DNA from: an uncultured Helicobacter sp.
GTDB taxonomy: Bacteria > Campylobacterota > Campylobacteria > Campylobacterales > Helicobacteraceae
Assembly: GCF_910577135.1 (NCBI RefSeq)
Contig: NZ_CAJTLL010000007.1
Coordinates: 1-64,000, forward strand
DNA length: 64,000 nucleotides
Direction: 5' to 3'
Shown: positions 43,764 to 53,244 of the stretch, piece after piece
How the letters are laid out: every line of letters begins with the position of its first letter
Position numbering within the stretch: position 1 is the stretch's first letter
Translations under genes and position numbers: made by a program
The notes under the pieces: model-generated
What the model saw: the letters and a program-made list of their open reading frames with translations, nothing else
Databases searched by the model: none
Told to the model about the DNA's origin: nothing

Positions 43764-44719
43764 TATAGAAACCTTGCGCTTAAGGGGTGATATTCGCCCT
43801 TTAAGCCAATGGGCGTAGCGTGGCGGATTTGATGGATAAGCTCAATGGCTGCTTTTGTATCAAGTAGGCTAAAGCCTTTGCCATTTAGAATATTTGCATA
43901 GCTTTTTGTGTGTAAATCCTCGAAGCCTTCGCTAAAGGCAAATTCCTCTCCCTCTAAATGCAAGGAGCGATACACTCTTTTTTGCTTTGCTCGGCATTCA
44001 TCGGGCAGGTGTTGCTCATCAATGGAGAGAAACCATCGCACTCTAGCGTGTTCTAAGACTAGAAATCCACTCGCACTAGATTCATTATAGGTATGCACGA
44101 TACTCTCCTTGAGTGTGCCAAAAATCCACAGAAGCATATCAAAAAAATGCACCCCGATATTTGTCGCTATTCCGCCACTTTTACTCTCATCACCCTTCCA
44201 CGAGTGCGTATACCATTTGCCCCTAGCGCTAATATAGCTTAAATCAATATTAAGTACCTTTTGTGAATCTTGCTTTAAAAGGCTTTGAATGTGATCTCTA
44301 AGGGCAATGATACTTGGGTGCAGGCGAAGCTGTAAGATGGTATAAATACGCTTTCCGCTTTCTTTTTGGGCTTGGAGTAGGGCGTCAAGATTCCACGGAT
44401 TTAGCACGATGGGCTTTTCACAAATGGCGTAAGATTCATTACGTAAGGCAAGACGGATATGCGTATCGTGCAGGTGATTAGGGGAGCAAATGCTGATATA
44501 ATCTAGCGGTGTGTTATTACATTTAAGCTTATAGAGATACCTCTCAAATCGCTCGCCTTGTGTAAAAAAATCCGCTTGAGGAAAGTAGCTATCGAGTATA
44601 CCTACTGAATCGTGCGTATCAATAGCACAAATAAGTGTGCCATTGTTTGCCTTGATGGCTTTGAGATGTCTAGGAGCGATAAAGCCCCCAACGCCAATAA
44701 GCCCAAAAGTTTTACTCAT
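43763..44719 (-). CDS. wbpB: UDP-GlcNAcA 3-dehydrogenase, WbpB-like (Gfo/Idh/MocA)
   Basis: A 318-residue oxidoreductase with an N-terminal NAD-binding fold (FGLIGVGGFIAPRHLKAI, GxGGxx pattern). EKPIVLNPW carries the catalytic Lys, HSWKGDESKSGGIATNIGVHFFD the Lys/His active-site stretch. WbpB/WlbA oxidises the 3-OH of UDP-GlcNAcA before transamination. It starts 12 nt after the SPOR gene on the same strand. Confidence 0.88.
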   Translation of the reverse strand: MSKTFGLIGVGGFIAPRHLKAIKANNGTLICAIDTHDSVGILDSYFPQADFFTQGERFERYLYKLKCNNTPLDYISICSPNHLHDTHIRLALRNESYAICEKPIVLNPWNLDALLQAQKESGKRIYTILQLRLHPSIIALRDHIQSLLKQDSQKVLNIDLSYISARGKWYTHSWKGDESKSGGIATNIGVHFFDMLLWIFGTLKESIVHTYNESSASGFLVLEHARVRWFLSIDEQHLPDECRAKQKRVYRSLHLEGEEFAFSEGFEDLHTKSYANILNGKGFSLLDTKAAIELIHQIRHATPIGLKGEYHPLSARFL

Positions 44720-44731
44720 AGTAATATGAGG

Positions 44732-45589
44732 CTATTTTACCTCAAAATGCACAGGGTCTGGAACAAGAGTTTTAAAATTAGGCAAATCTCTACTTGCTTC
44801 TGTGCGGGAGGTATAAGGCCCAATGAGGTATTTTGTGGTAGGCTGTCCATTTGAAGTGCCTGCATAAACGCGATAGCTATAATTGCTGATTTGCTTTAAA
44901 AACTCTGCACTTGGTTTATTAGCAAACGAACCTACTTGCACATAGAATCCTTTTTCTGCTACTTGCCCATTTTTAGATGTGTCCATACGCGGAGTGGAAA
45001 CGTCTTCAAAAATATTAGGAATGCTCTTTTGGTTTGTCGAAGCTGGCTTAGCAGGTGCAGTAGGCTTGGTAGGTGTTGTAGGATTCTGTGGTGGCTTGGC
45101 TGGTTGTGCGGCTGGCTTTGGTGTTGGCTGTGCAGTAGGTTTAGCTGGAAGCACTGGCTGTGCAGCTGGTTTTGGAGCCTGAGCAGGTTGTGGATTCTGT
45201 GCGGGTTTAGGTGTTGGAGCAGGCTGTGGCGATTGAGGTGTGGGTTGTGTGTTTTGCGCTATTTGAGGATGAGTATCTCCTTGCTCACGTTTGCGAATAT
45301 CATCAAGTATTTGTTGAAATTCATCAATTTCCCCTGAAGGATTATTACCAAGTGGGACATTCTCAAAACTTGAATCTAGAGGATCTCTAATGGGTGTTAA
45401 GCCATTATTTGCCGCTGTGTGTTTTTCATGTGTTGTATCTTCAGAAGCAAAAAAGATGCTTACACCAATTACGATGCACAAAAAAACTAATGCCATCGCA
45501 ATCATCATCATAAGTTTTTTAGTTTTATTTTCTCTTTGCAAATCATCATCATTGATTAAAATGTCATTGAGTTCTCGTTTTGTTTCCAT
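44732..45589 (-). CDS. SPOR-domain membrane protein with Pro/Ala/Gln-rich linker
   Basis: A 285-residue protein. A short cytoplasmic N-terminus is followed by one membrane helix at about 26-46 (LMMMIAMALVFLCIVIGVSI). A long periplasmic linker (about 100-200) is built of imperfect PKPAQNPQPAQ-type repeats, and the SPOR domain is at about 215-285 (KGFYVQVGSFANKPSAEFL, LIGPYTSRTEA). SPOR domains bind denuded septal peptidoglycan, so the protein probably acts in division. ATG at 45589 is chosen: AAAGGAG precedes it, while the longer open frame upstream has none. It lies between DUF1882 and wbpB. Confidence 0.85.
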   Translation of the reverse strand: METKRELNDILINDDDLQRENKTKKLMMMIAMALVFLCIVIGVSIFFASEDTTHEKHTAANNGLTPIRDPLDSSFENVPLGNNPSGEIDEFQQILDDIRKREQGDTHPQIAQNTQPTPQSPQPAPTPKPAQNPQPAQAPKPAAQPVLPAKPTAQPTPKPAAQPAKPPQNPTTPTKPTAPAKPASTNQKSIPNIFEDVSTPRMDTSKNGQVAEKGFYVQVGSFANKPSAEFLKQISNYSYRVYAGTSNGQPTTKYLIGPYTSRTEASRDLPNFKTLVPDPVHFEVK

Positions 45590-45608
45590 TTTTACTCCTT
45601 TAAAGTAG

Positions 45609-46154
45609 TTACATATGCCTTGCCCAAGACGATCCACGCTCCTTAGCATAGACGTCATAAGGTAGAGCGAGAATATTGAAATTAGAGGGCATTTCATCAT
45701 TGGGAAATACTCTCCATTCTTTAGGGCAATGTTGAGATAATTTTAACGAAAGTGTTTTAGCCAAACGTTTACCTTCATTGAGTTCAGTATGTCCTTTATG
45801 CACATATAAATGGAGATGTCCGGGCGTTTTGGAACAAAATGCAGTAAAGTTTAAAAATCCTTCTTCGCGCAAAAGCAGTTGAGCACGATGATAGAATCTC
45901 TCTGGATTACGCCCGTTATAATCAAATACGATATTCTCTACTTTTTTACCTTTAGCCAAAAGCAGAGAATGGGCTACTATAAGCTCTTTACGAAAATGTT
46001 TGCCAATGAGCATAGAGGTAAGCATTGCATCAACTCTCTCATACTTATCATATAGAATCCGCCCCATATGATTGACTTTGCTCCCTAACCCATTAACGCG
46101 TCTGTAATAATGCGATGTGTCCATCTTGATGAGCTTAAGATCCATTTCTGTCAC
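45609..46154 (-). CDS. DUF1882-family protein
   Basis: A 181-residue cytoplasmic protein with a basic, Tyr-rich first half ([20 protein letters not shown]) and a mixed C-terminal half ([20 protein letters not shown]). The family is confined to Campylobacterota and its function is unknown. GTG at 46154 or ATG at 46145 may be the start; GGGGG lies before the GTG. In H. pylori the same order DUF1882-glyA-lysS-cvpA exists (HP0184-HP0181, from memory). Confidence 0.8.
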   Translation of the reverse strand: MTEMDLKLIKMDTSHYYRRVNGLGSKVNHMGRILYDKYERVDAMLTSMLIGKHFRKELIVAHSLLLAKGKKVENIVFDYNGRNPERFYHRAQLLLREEGFLNFTAFCSKTPGHLHLYVHKGHTELNEGKRLAKTLSLKLSQHCPKEWRVFPNDEMPSNFNILALPYDVYAKERGSSWARHM

Positions 46155-46164
46155 GACTTACCCC

Positions 46165-47415
46165 CTAAAAAATTGGTCGTTCATAGATTCTAAAATCTTT
46201 GGCAAAATCTTTGACTTGAGATTTAATTGTTGTCTGTAAGTTGGTATTGTGAATATCATCAAGTATATCTGCTATCCTCTCTGCAATCCATTCAAACTCT
46301 TTTTCTTTCATACCTCTTGCGGTAAGAGCAGGAGAACCTATCCTTATACCGCTTGTAACAAAAGGAGAGCGGGTCTCACCCGGAACAGTGTTTTTATTAA
46401 TTGTGATTCCGGCATTGCCTAAGGCTAAATCCGCGTCTTTGCCGCTAAAATCGTTATTTAAGAAGCTCATTAGCACAAGGTGATTATCGCTTCCGCCACT
46501 TACAAGGTTGTATTTACGCTTAATGAGGATTTTTGCAAGTGCTTGGATATTTGCTTTGACTTGCTTTGCATACACTTTCCATTCGGGCTTGAGATTTTCT
46601 TTGAAACCTACTGCCTTACCCGCGATTACGTGCATAAGTGGTCCGCCCTGAATCCCGGGAAAGACAGCCTTATTGATTTTGGCTATTAGCTCCTCATCGT
46701 TGGTGAGAATCATTCCGCCCCTTGGTCCTCGCAAGGTCTTATGTGTGGTTGTAGTAACGATGTGGCAATGTGGGAAGGGATTAGGATATTCTCCCGCTAC
46801 GACTAATCCAGCAACGTGGGCAATATCTCCCATAAGGTAGGCCCCTACAGAATCTGCGATTTCACGCAATCGTTTAAAATCAAGCTCACGTGTATAGGCA
46901 GAAAAGCCGCATACTAAAATATTTGGCTTCACTACTTGGGCTTGAAGAGCGAGTTTGTCATAATCAATATATCCATTAAGCTCCACGCCATAGAAAAAAC
47001 TTTGATAAAGTTGCCCTGAAGTGCTTACCTTCGCCCCGTGTGTGAGATGCCCTCCGTGGCTTAAATCCATACCTAGAATCTTATCATAAGGCTTTAAGAG
47101 TGCTGCATACACTGCTGCATTTGCCTGTGAACCTGAATGAGGTTGCACATTAGCAAAAGCGGCACCAAAGAGCTTTTTAGCCCTCTCAATGGCAATCTCC
47201 TCGATTTTATCGACAAACTCGCAACCTCCATAATAGCGTTTGGATGGATAGCCCTCAGCATATTTATTGGTAAGAATGCTTCCCATAGCCTCCATAACGC
47301 TAGGAAATGTGAAATTTTCACTCGCAATCATCTCTAGATGGTCATTTTGTCGTTGTAATTCTTTTTCTATTAGCTCAAATATCTCACTATCTTGGTCTTG
47401 GATTAAATAACTCAT
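46165..47415 (-). CDS. glyA: Serine hydroxymethyltransferase
   Basis: A 416-residue PLP enzyme converting serine and tetrahydrofolate to glycine and methylene-tetrahydrofolate. Motifs: [43 protein letters not shown] with the PLP Asp, and the PLP Lys in [14 protein letters not shown] (near residue 226). It overlaps lysS by four bases (ATGA). Confidence 0.97.
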   Translation of the reverse strand: MSYLIQDQDSEIFELIEKELQRQNDHLEMIASENFTFPSVMEAMGSILTNKYAEGYPSKRYYGGCEFVDKIEEIAIERAKKLFGAAFANVQPHSGSQANAAVYAALLKPYDKILGMDLSHGGHLTHGAKVSTSGQLYQSFFYGVELNGYIDYDKLALQAQVVKPNILVCGFSAYTRELDFKRLREIADSVGAYLMGDIAHVAGLVVAGEYPNPFPHCHIVTTTTHKTLRGPRGGMILTNDEELIAKINKAVFPGIQGGPLMHVIAGKAVGFKENLKPEWKVYAKQVKANIQALAKILIKRKYNLVSGGSDNHLVLMSFLNNDFSGKDADLALGNAGITINKNTVPGETRSPFVTSGIRIGSPALTARGMKEKEFEWIAERIADILDDIHNTNLQTTIKSQVKDFAKDFRIYERPIF

Positions 47416-48965
47416 TTGCCCTCCTTATGCTCTATGATGTTGGTTTGGGTATCTTTTGAGGATATTATATCAAAGTTTGGCTTAGTTGGCTTTAATGCAG
47501 GAAATAAAATTACATCTTTAATTGTTTTTGCATTGCATAAAAGCATTACCAATCTATCAATGCCTATACCCTCTCCCGCTGTGGGTGGCATACCGTGTGC
47601 TAATGCCCATACATAGTCTTCGTCCATATATTGAGCCTCTTCATCACCTGCATCCTTTGCCTTAACCTGCTCTTTAAAACGTTCTAGCTGGTCTAGAGGG
47701 TCGTTGAGTTCACTAAATCCATTGGCGATTTCTCTCCCACCGATAAAAAGTTCGAATCTATCTGCGATCAAAGGATTCTCATCATTACGTCTTGCGAGGG
47801 GGCTAATGTCAATGGGGTATTGTGTAATAAAAGTAGGATTGATAAGTTTATGCTCTACAAACTCATCAAAAGCCTCGGCTAAAAGTTTGCCATAGCCCAT
47901 AGATGTATCGACTTTGAGATGTTTTGCTTGGAGGTGGGCTAAGAGTGCATTTTTATCATTTATAATCTTTTCATCTAAGCCGCCTATATTTATGAGTGCG
48001 TCTTTATAACTCATAATGCTCCATTGGTTAAAATCAATGTTATCTTGATTGTAAGTTAGAATTTTAGGGAGTTTGAGGGAGTTAAAAAGAAAGTCAAAAA
48101 GTTCTTTAGTGAGAGTGATTAAATCCTCATAGGTTTTATATGCCCAATAAAATTCAATCATACTAAACTCGGGATTATGAGAGTGGTCCATACCTTCATT
48201 GCGAAAGTTGCGATTAAGTTCAAATACGGCTTCAAATCCCCCTACAATAAGCCTTTTGAGATAGAGCTCAGGTGCGATACGCAAATATCTATCCACATCA
48301 AGGGCATTATGATGAGTGATAAAAGGACGTGCATTCGCCCCACCCGGAATAGGGTGAAGCATAGGTGTTTCTACCTCTAAAAAGCCCTTTTTCTCAAAGA
48401 AAGCCCTCACACAGGAGATAATTTGACTACGCATTTTGAAAGTCTCTTTTACCTCTTCATTGGCAATCAAATCCACATAGCGCTGACGATAGCGAAGCTC
48501 CACATCGCTAAGCCCGTGGAACTTTTCAGGCAGTGGCACAATGCTTTTAGTAAGAATTTGAAAAGAACGCGCGTGTATGCTTAACTCTCCTGTTTTGGTT
48601 ATAAAGGCATAGCCTTGCACATTGATAATATCTCCTACTTCAAGGATTTTCTTAATGTGTGCAAAATCCTCTCCCACATCGTCTTTTGAAATATAGGCTT
48701 GGAGTAAAGCACTCTCATCTTGAATCTTAATAAAACACGCCTTGCCCATCAGGCGGATAAATCTCACGCGTCCTACAATACTTTCATTTTCAGAGTTTTT
48801 GGATGAAGATTCTGCAATATCTTGCAATTTAAGATATTGATATTTATCTAAAAATGCCTTATTGCTTAAAGTCCGCGTAGCTTTGTTGGTATAAGGATTA
48901 AGCCCTGCTTCTTGCATAAGTTCCTTTTTTTTGATACGTTGTTGGATATAGAAATTTGAAAACAT
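47412..48965 (-). CDS. lysS: Lysyl-tRNA synthetase (class II)
   Basis: A 517-residue class II synthetase. The OB-fold anticodon domain is at about 55-165 ([19 protein letters not shown]). Class II motif 2 is [27 protein letters not shown] (near 260-275) and motif 3 is [12 protein letters not shown] near 475. ATG at 48965, four bases after the cvpA stop, gives the start [16 protein letters not shown] typical of Helicobacter; a longer frame would overlap cvpA. It continues by ATGA overlap into glyA. Confidence 0.95.
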   Translation of the reverse strand: MFSNFYIQQRIKKKELMQEAGLNPYTNKATRTLSNKAFLDKYQYLKLQDIAESSSKNSENESIVGRVRFIRLMGKACFIKIQDESALLQAYISKDDVGEDFAHIKKILEVGDIINVQGYAFITKTGELSIHARSFQILTKSIVPLPEKFHGLSDVELRYRQRYVDLIANEEVKETFKMRSQIISCVRAFFEKKGFLEVETPMLHPIPGGANARPFITHHNALDVDRYLRIAPELYLKRLIVGGFEAVFELNRNFRNEGMDHSHNPEFSMIEFYWAYKTYEDLITLTKELFDFLFNSLKLPKILTYNQDNIDFNQWSIMSYKDALINIGGLDEKIINDKNALLAHLQAKHLKVDTSMGYGKLLAEAFDEFVEHKLINPTFITQYPIDISPLARRNDENPLIADRFELFIGGREIANGFSELNDPLDQLERFKEQVKAKDAGDEEAQYMDEDYVWALAHGMPPTAGEGIGIDRLVMLLCNAKTIKDVILFPALKPTKPNFDIISSKDTQTNIIEHKEGK

Positions 48966-48969
48966 ACTT

Positions 48970-49635
48970 TTATTGCTCCGAGGCGGTTGTGTCGTTGGAA
49001 TGTATAGAACCATCTGTTGCTTGAGATTCCCCCTCATCTATGTTTTTGATATCTTCTGTATGTTTTTCTTCTGTTTCTTTTGCTTCTAAGTCTTCTTTTG
49101 ATGAGTGTTGTGTATGAATATTATTAAGATTTTCTTTGATTTCTTGAACTTCTTCAAGATTCATAATGCGTACGGCAAGATTTTTCATTATGGGTAAAAG
49201 TGAACTATCACGTTCAATGCTTTGAGACAGATTATTTAGCCAACCTATTTGAGTAATCCCAAAAACAATAATAGAAATAAGTAAAAAAGCTTTAATAAAG
49301 GCAAAAACTAAACCTAATATACCATCAAGGAGAGCTAAAGGAGTGATTTTAAGTATACGGAAGAGAGTTTCCCCAATAAGAAGGAATGCAAGCCAAATAC
49401 AAACCATAAGGATAAGAAAGCCTACAAGCGCATTGAGTTCTGGAGCATTGAGGTCATAGATAGTTTGTGCAAACCATTGCCCTACATTATCATAGAATCG
49501 TGAAGCAAAAAATATACCGAGTAAAATGCCTAGTAAGCTTGCTAACCCACGTATGATACCTTGCCAAAACCCTTTGATTGAAAGCAAGATAAGTAAAACT
49601 AAGATTCCTATGTCAATATAGCTCAATGTATCCAT
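48970..49635 (-). CDS. cvpA: CvpA-family inner-membrane protein
   Basis: A 221-residue protein with four hydrophobic helices in residues 5-155 ([40 protein letters not shown]) and an acidic C-terminal tail rich in Glu, Asp and Ser (about 170-221). CvpA proteins are linked to colicin V release and envelope integrity; the biochemical role is unclear. ATG at 49635 has AAAGGA eight or nine bases before it. It is first of the minus-strand run to wbpA. Confidence 0.85.
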   Translation of the reverse strand: MDTLSYIDIGILVLLILLSIKGFWQGIIRGLASLLGILLGIFFASRFYDNVGQWFAQTIYDLNAPELNALVGFLILMVCIWLAFLLIGETLFRILKITPLALLDGILGLVFAFIKAFLLISIIVFGITQIGWLNNLSQSIERDSSLLPIMKNLAVRIMNLEEVQEIKENLNNIHTQHSSKEDLEAKETEEKHTEDIKNIDEGESQATDGSIHSNDTTASEQ

Positions 49636-50016
49636 TTGCGGTAATCCTTTAAAATTCAAAACTATTTTGAGCGCTTTTCGTATGCAGTTTAGATTTTGCT
49701 TCCTTAAAAATATCGTTCAGTAGAGATAATGTTTTACTTACTCTTAAACTTTATATGGAGGCAAACCCTTGGATAGCTCATAAATTGCCTCAAAATGTCA
49801 TCTTAATATCTCTAAGGGTAAGATATTCAAAGAATGTGTGATAATTCTCCAAGATGTTGAGAACCTTGGTTTTTATTAGGTATTAAGATAACGATATATT
49901 AAACGATTTTGCATTATTTTGCAAGAGTTTTAGCTTATTTTTTGGTAAGGTAGTCTAGAATCCTGCGTTTTATTTAGATGATATAGGGAATGCAAACTCG
50001 CAAGGAATGGGGCAAG
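49636..50016. other. Divergent gap between cvpA and the prenyltransferase gene
   Basis: No gene is recognised. A 28-codon plus-strand frame (49756-49842, MEANPWIAHKLPQNVI) has no ribosome-binding site and is probably chance. The region must hold the promoters of both divergent operons; no -10 box stands out. Confidence 0.3.
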
Positions 50017-50913
50017 ATGGGTATTTTGAAACTATTAGTGAAGAAAATAAAAAATTTTAGCGAACTTGTTAGCTTTGAGCATACTATTTTTTCAAGCAGT
50101 TTCATTCTCATCACAATGGTTGTGGGAAGTATGCAGGTATATAGCATTCCGTGGTGTGGATGGGAGACGTTTGTGCTATGTATTTTGGCTCTTATTAGCG
50201 CACGTAATTTCGCTATGGGATTTAATCGCTTTAGAGATAGGGATATAGATAAGGATAATCCCCGCACAAGTAGCCGCCCTAGTGTCGATGGGCGTATTAG
50301 CCTTATGGGGCTTGTGTGCTTTAATGTCTTTAATGCGCTACTTTTTGTGTTTATCTCTTACTTTGTAAATCCTCTTGCTTTTGCCTTGAGTGTGCCGTTT
50401 TTGCTCATTTTAGCCTTTTATTCCTATACCAAACGTTTTAGCGCGATAGCGCATTGGGTGCTTGGGGTGTGTTTAGGCTTGGCACCTATTGCTGGGGTGA
50501 TTGCTGTGATGGGGGAGATTCCATTATGGAGTGTATTTCTCTCCATAGGTGTGCTGTTTTGGGTGGCTGGATTTGACTTGCTTTATTCCATACAGGATAT
50601 AGAATTTGATAAGATTCACAAGCTCCATTCTGTTCCGGCTTATTTTGGTGTTGAAAAAACCTTGTGGATTTCGCGCCTATGCCATATCTTTGCCGTGGGG
50701 TTTTGGATAGCTTTTGTATATGAGGCACAGCTAGGGCTTATCGCCCAAATAGGTGTAGCTATATCCGCCCTTATGCTTTGCTATGAGCAATATCTTGTAA
50801 AACTGCATTTAAAGCATATTCCTAAGGCTTTTTTTGTTACTAATGGCTATTTGGGGATTATATTTTTTGTATGTATTTTGGCAGATTCTATAAGGGAAGC
50901 ATATGGATTTTAA
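50017..50913 (+). CDS. mqnP: UbiA-family prenyltransferase (probably MqnP of menaquinone synthesis)
   Basis: A 298-residue protein with about eight membrane helices. The first prenyl-diphosphate Mg2+ motif is NRFRDRDID (N-x3-D-x3-D) with following RPSVDGRIS. The second is DLLYSIQDIEFDKIH (D-x-x-x-D-x-D-like). Helicobacter makes menaquinone by the futalosine route, whose UbiA-like prenyltransferase is MqnP; assignment to that step is inference from family and organism. ATG at 50017 is preferred over 49990, where the ribosome-binding site would be too close. Confidence 0.85.
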   Translation: MGILKLLVKKIKNFSELVSFEHTIFSSSFILITMVVGSMQVYSIPWCGWETFVLCILALISARNFAMGFNRFRDRDIDKDNPRTSSRPSVDGRISLMGLVCFNVFNALLFVFISYFVNPLAFALSVPFLLILAFYSYTKRFSAIAHWVLGVCLGLAPIAGVIAVMGEIPLWSVFLSIGVLFWVAGFDLLYSIQDIEFDKIHKLHSVPAYFGVEKTLWISRLCHIFAVGFWIAFVYEAQLGLIAQIGVAISALMLCYEQYLVKLHLKHIPKAFFVTNGYLGIIFFVCILADSIREAYGF

Positions 50914-51463
50914 GAGCATTCTAGTACAAAATGGCATACAAACGCGTCTTGTTCCTTGTGAAATTCAAATCGCATTTGAGCAGCTTAATACGAGTAACGA
51001 AGAAATGTTTAAAAAGGAATATATTGCGCTCTCTCAAAATCGCTATGGTTCTATTACTCAATGGCTTAACAAGATTAAGTCTAAAAATCGCACAGAAGAT
51101 ACTGATGAGGTATTATTAGAATTACTTGTGGAACTCTATCAAAAAGTGGAAAATATTGAGCAGATTCTTAATAATAGGGCTACACAATATCTGCGTTTGG
51201 CAGGTGAGGGTGTCGCTCATTTTGTGGGGCATAACGTATTATGCACCTCTTCAAGCATATTTGAAGCAGGAGAAAAGTATTATTTGCGTATTTTTTTGCC
51301 TGTATTTCCGCAACGTTATATAGGGATTTTTGCTCGAGCTATTGCACCTCAAGTGTTGGTTTTTGAGCAGATTGGGCATAATGATTTGGTAGATTTTGAT
51401 AGTTTTGTTGTGCAAATGGAACGTTTAATGATTTTAGATTCTAAAAGTTTGTCGAAGGAGTAA
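50903..51463 (+). CDS. Conserved hypothetical protein, possibly PilZ-like
   Basis: A 186-residue cytoplasmic protein. The N-terminal half is helical (DEVLLELLVELYQKVENIEQ) and the C-terminal half beta-rich with GEGVAHFVGHNVL, FEAGEKYYLRIFLPVFP. The latter has the S-G-GI-F pattern loosely seen in PilZ-like beta-barrels, but the c-di-GMP-binding RxxxR motif is not evident. It overlaps mqnP by 11 bases and is followed by a membrane coiled-coil gene after four bases, so the three are probably one operon. Confidence 0.65.
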   Translation: MDFKSILVQNGIQTRLVPCEIQIAFEQLNTSNEEMFKKEYIALSQNRYGSITQWLNKIKSKNRTEDTDEVLLELLVELYQKVENIEQILNNRATQYLRLAGEGVAHFVGHNVLCTSSSIFEAGEKYYLRIFLPVFPQRYIGIFARAIAPQVLVFEQIGHNDLVDFDSFVVQMERLMILDSKSLSKE

Positions 51464-51467
51464 GGTA

Positions 51468-51995
51468 ATGTTTGGCATATCAGTAGGCAGTATGAGTATC
51501 ATATTTTCTTTAATATCCATAGGTATAGTGTGTTATGTTACTTTTTTAAACTATACACGCAACCTTGATATGGCAAAGCGAATTAGACGTTTCGAAAAGG
51601 GTATGGAAGATATTAATAATGAGATATTTAAGATTCACAAATGGATTAAAGACAATGAGCTTGAAAGTCAGCTAAGCAGCACTGCCCTTAATACAAAAAT
51701 CAAAACTGAAAGCATTGATGCGGTAAATAACGCATTAGTAGGTGTGTATCGCCAAGTAGAGATTTTAGAGGCACAAGTCAATAAGGAGCGGGATTATATC
51801 GAGGAAAAAATTGTGAGTCTTGAAGAGAGGATTCGAGAATTTAGTTTGTTTCCCACATCAAATACAAATATCAACGAGAAGCGCATTGTCAATATGTTTC
51901 GTGATGGGTGGAGCATTGATGCGATTGCTAAGGAAATGCGTTTAAGCAAGGGCGAGGTTGAATTTACACTTAAACTTGCAGATATTAAAGAGTAG
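51468..51995 (+). CDS. Membrane-anchored coiled-coil protein with C-terminal HTH-like motif
   Basis: A 175-residue protein with one N-terminal helix (about 5-27), then a coiled coil (about 33-135, RIRRFEKGMEDINNEIFKIH, and VYRQVEILEAQVNKERDYIE). The C-terminal 33 residues read FRDGWSIDAIAKEMRLSKGE-VEFTLKLADIKE, a convincing helix-turn-helix similar to DUF6115-like proteins. A DNA-binding-like motif on a membrane-tethered coiled coil is unusual; it could also be a protein-binding module. An operon with the previous gene is likely. Confidence 0.7.
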   Translation: MFGISVGSMSIIFSLISIGIVCYVTFLNYTRNLDMAKRIRRFEKGMEDINNEIFKIHKWIKDNELESQLSSTALNTKIKTESIDAVNNALVGVYRQVEILEAQVNKERDYIEEKIVSLEERIREFSLFPTSNTNINEKRIVNMFRDGWSIDAIAKEMRLSKGEVEFTLKLADIKE

Positions 51996-52041
51996 TTTGA
52001 GAGAGATGTGCTATGATACATAAATCTTCAAGGAGAGTATT

Positions 52042-53232
52042 ATGAAAAAACCCACTTATGCAAAGCGAGTAGAACTCTTACAAGAATCCACAACTATTGC
52101 TATTAGCACCCTAGCACGCGAGTTAAAAGCGAGTGGGCAAGATGTGCTTAGTCTTTCAGCTGGTGAGCCAGACTTTGATACGCCTGAGATGATTAAAAAT
52201 GAAGCCATTAGGGCGCTAAAGAGTGGCTTTACAAAATATACTGCGGTAGTGGGGATTCCAGAATTGATAGAGTCTATTCGAGGGAAGCTTTTACGTGAAA
52301 ATAATCTACAATATGAGAGCAATGAAATCATTGTAAGCAATGGCGCAAAACACTCACTTTTTAATGTATTTCAAGCTCTCATTAATAATGGTGATGAGGT
52401 GATTATCCCCTCTCCATATTGGGTTACTTATCCTGAGCTTGTAACCTTTAGCGGTGGGAAGCCCGTGATTGTGCAAACAACAGAGGCAAATAACTTTAAA
52501 ATTACAGCCAAGGAGCTAAAAGAGGCTATCACATCTAAAACAAAGATATTTGTTCTTAATACCCCATCAAATCCCACAGGTATGGTGTATAGCAAGGAGG
52601 AGTTAGAATCTCTTGCAGAGGTGCTAAAAGATACAAATATATGGGTAGTAAGCGATGAGATGTATGAAAAGCTCGTATATAGTGTGAAGTTTTTCTCCGC
52701 TGCGGCGGTAAGTGAGGATATGCTGCAACGCACGATTACCATTAATGGCTTAAGCAAATCAGTAGCGATGACAGGGTGGCGCATAGGCTATCTAGCTTGT
52801 AAGGATAAAAAACTTATAAAGTTTATGGATAATTTACAAAGTCAATGTACCTCCAATATCAATTCCATTACACAAAAGGCTTCAGCAATAGCCTTGAAAG
52901 GCGAGGTAGATAATGATATAGAGGATATGCGCACTGCATTTGAGGAACGTATGCGCTTTGCTTGTGATGCGATTAATAATATTCAAAGTCTTAATGTCCG
53001 CCAACCTCAAGGTGCATTTTATTTGTTTATTAATATCTCTGCATTGCCTCAATATGGCGCAGATTCTATGGGGTTTTGCAAGGCATTGCTTAAGGAGCAA
53101 GGCGTAGCACTTGTGCCCGGCTGTGCTTTTGGAATGGAAGGCTTTGTGCGATTATCCTTTGCTTGTAGCTTAGAGGAGCTTGAAGAGGGTATTGCTCGCA
53201 TAGAACAATTTGTCAAAGCACTTTTTAAATAA
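52042..53232 (+). CDS. Aspartate aminotransferase (class I/II, subgroup I-gamma)
   Basis: A 396-residue PLP enzyme. SAGEPDFDTPE near the N-terminus, the PLP-contacting NTPSNPTG (near 180), SDEMYEKLVY, the PLP Lys in INGLSKSVAMTGWRIGY (near 238), and the substrate Arg in FVRLSFACS near the end. It interconverts aspartate/oxaloacetate and glutamate/2-oxoglutarate; prephenate activity is possible in this subgroup. AAGGAGAG precedes the ATG. It leads the Kdo hydrolase genes, 12 nt apart. Confidence 0.93.
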   Translation: MKKPTYAKRVELLQESTTIAISTLARELKASGQDVLSLSAGEPDFDTPEMIKNEAIRALKSGFTKYTAVVGIPELIESIRGKLLRENNLQYESNEIIVSNGAKHSLFNVFQALINNGDEVIIPSPYWVTYPELVTFSGGKPVIVQTTEANNFKITAKELKEAITSKTKIFVLNTPSNPTGMVYSKEELESLAEVLKDTNIWVVSDEMYEKLVYSVKFFSAAAVSEDMLQRTITINGLSKSVAMTGWRIGYLACKDKKLIKFMDNLQSQCTSNINSITQKASAIALKGEVDNDIEDMRTAFEERMRFACDAINNIQSLNVRQPQGAFYLFINISALPQYGADSMGFCKALLKEQGVALVPGCAFGMEGFVRLSFACSLEELEEGIARIEQFVKALFK

Positions 53233-53244
53233 AGAATCTTCAAA

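Noticed and set aside
44936..45337. Plus-strand 133-codon Trp/Cys/Leu/Gly-rich ORF
   Set aside because: It is antisense to the Pro/Ala/Gln-rich linker of the SPOR protein and has no ribosome-binding site.
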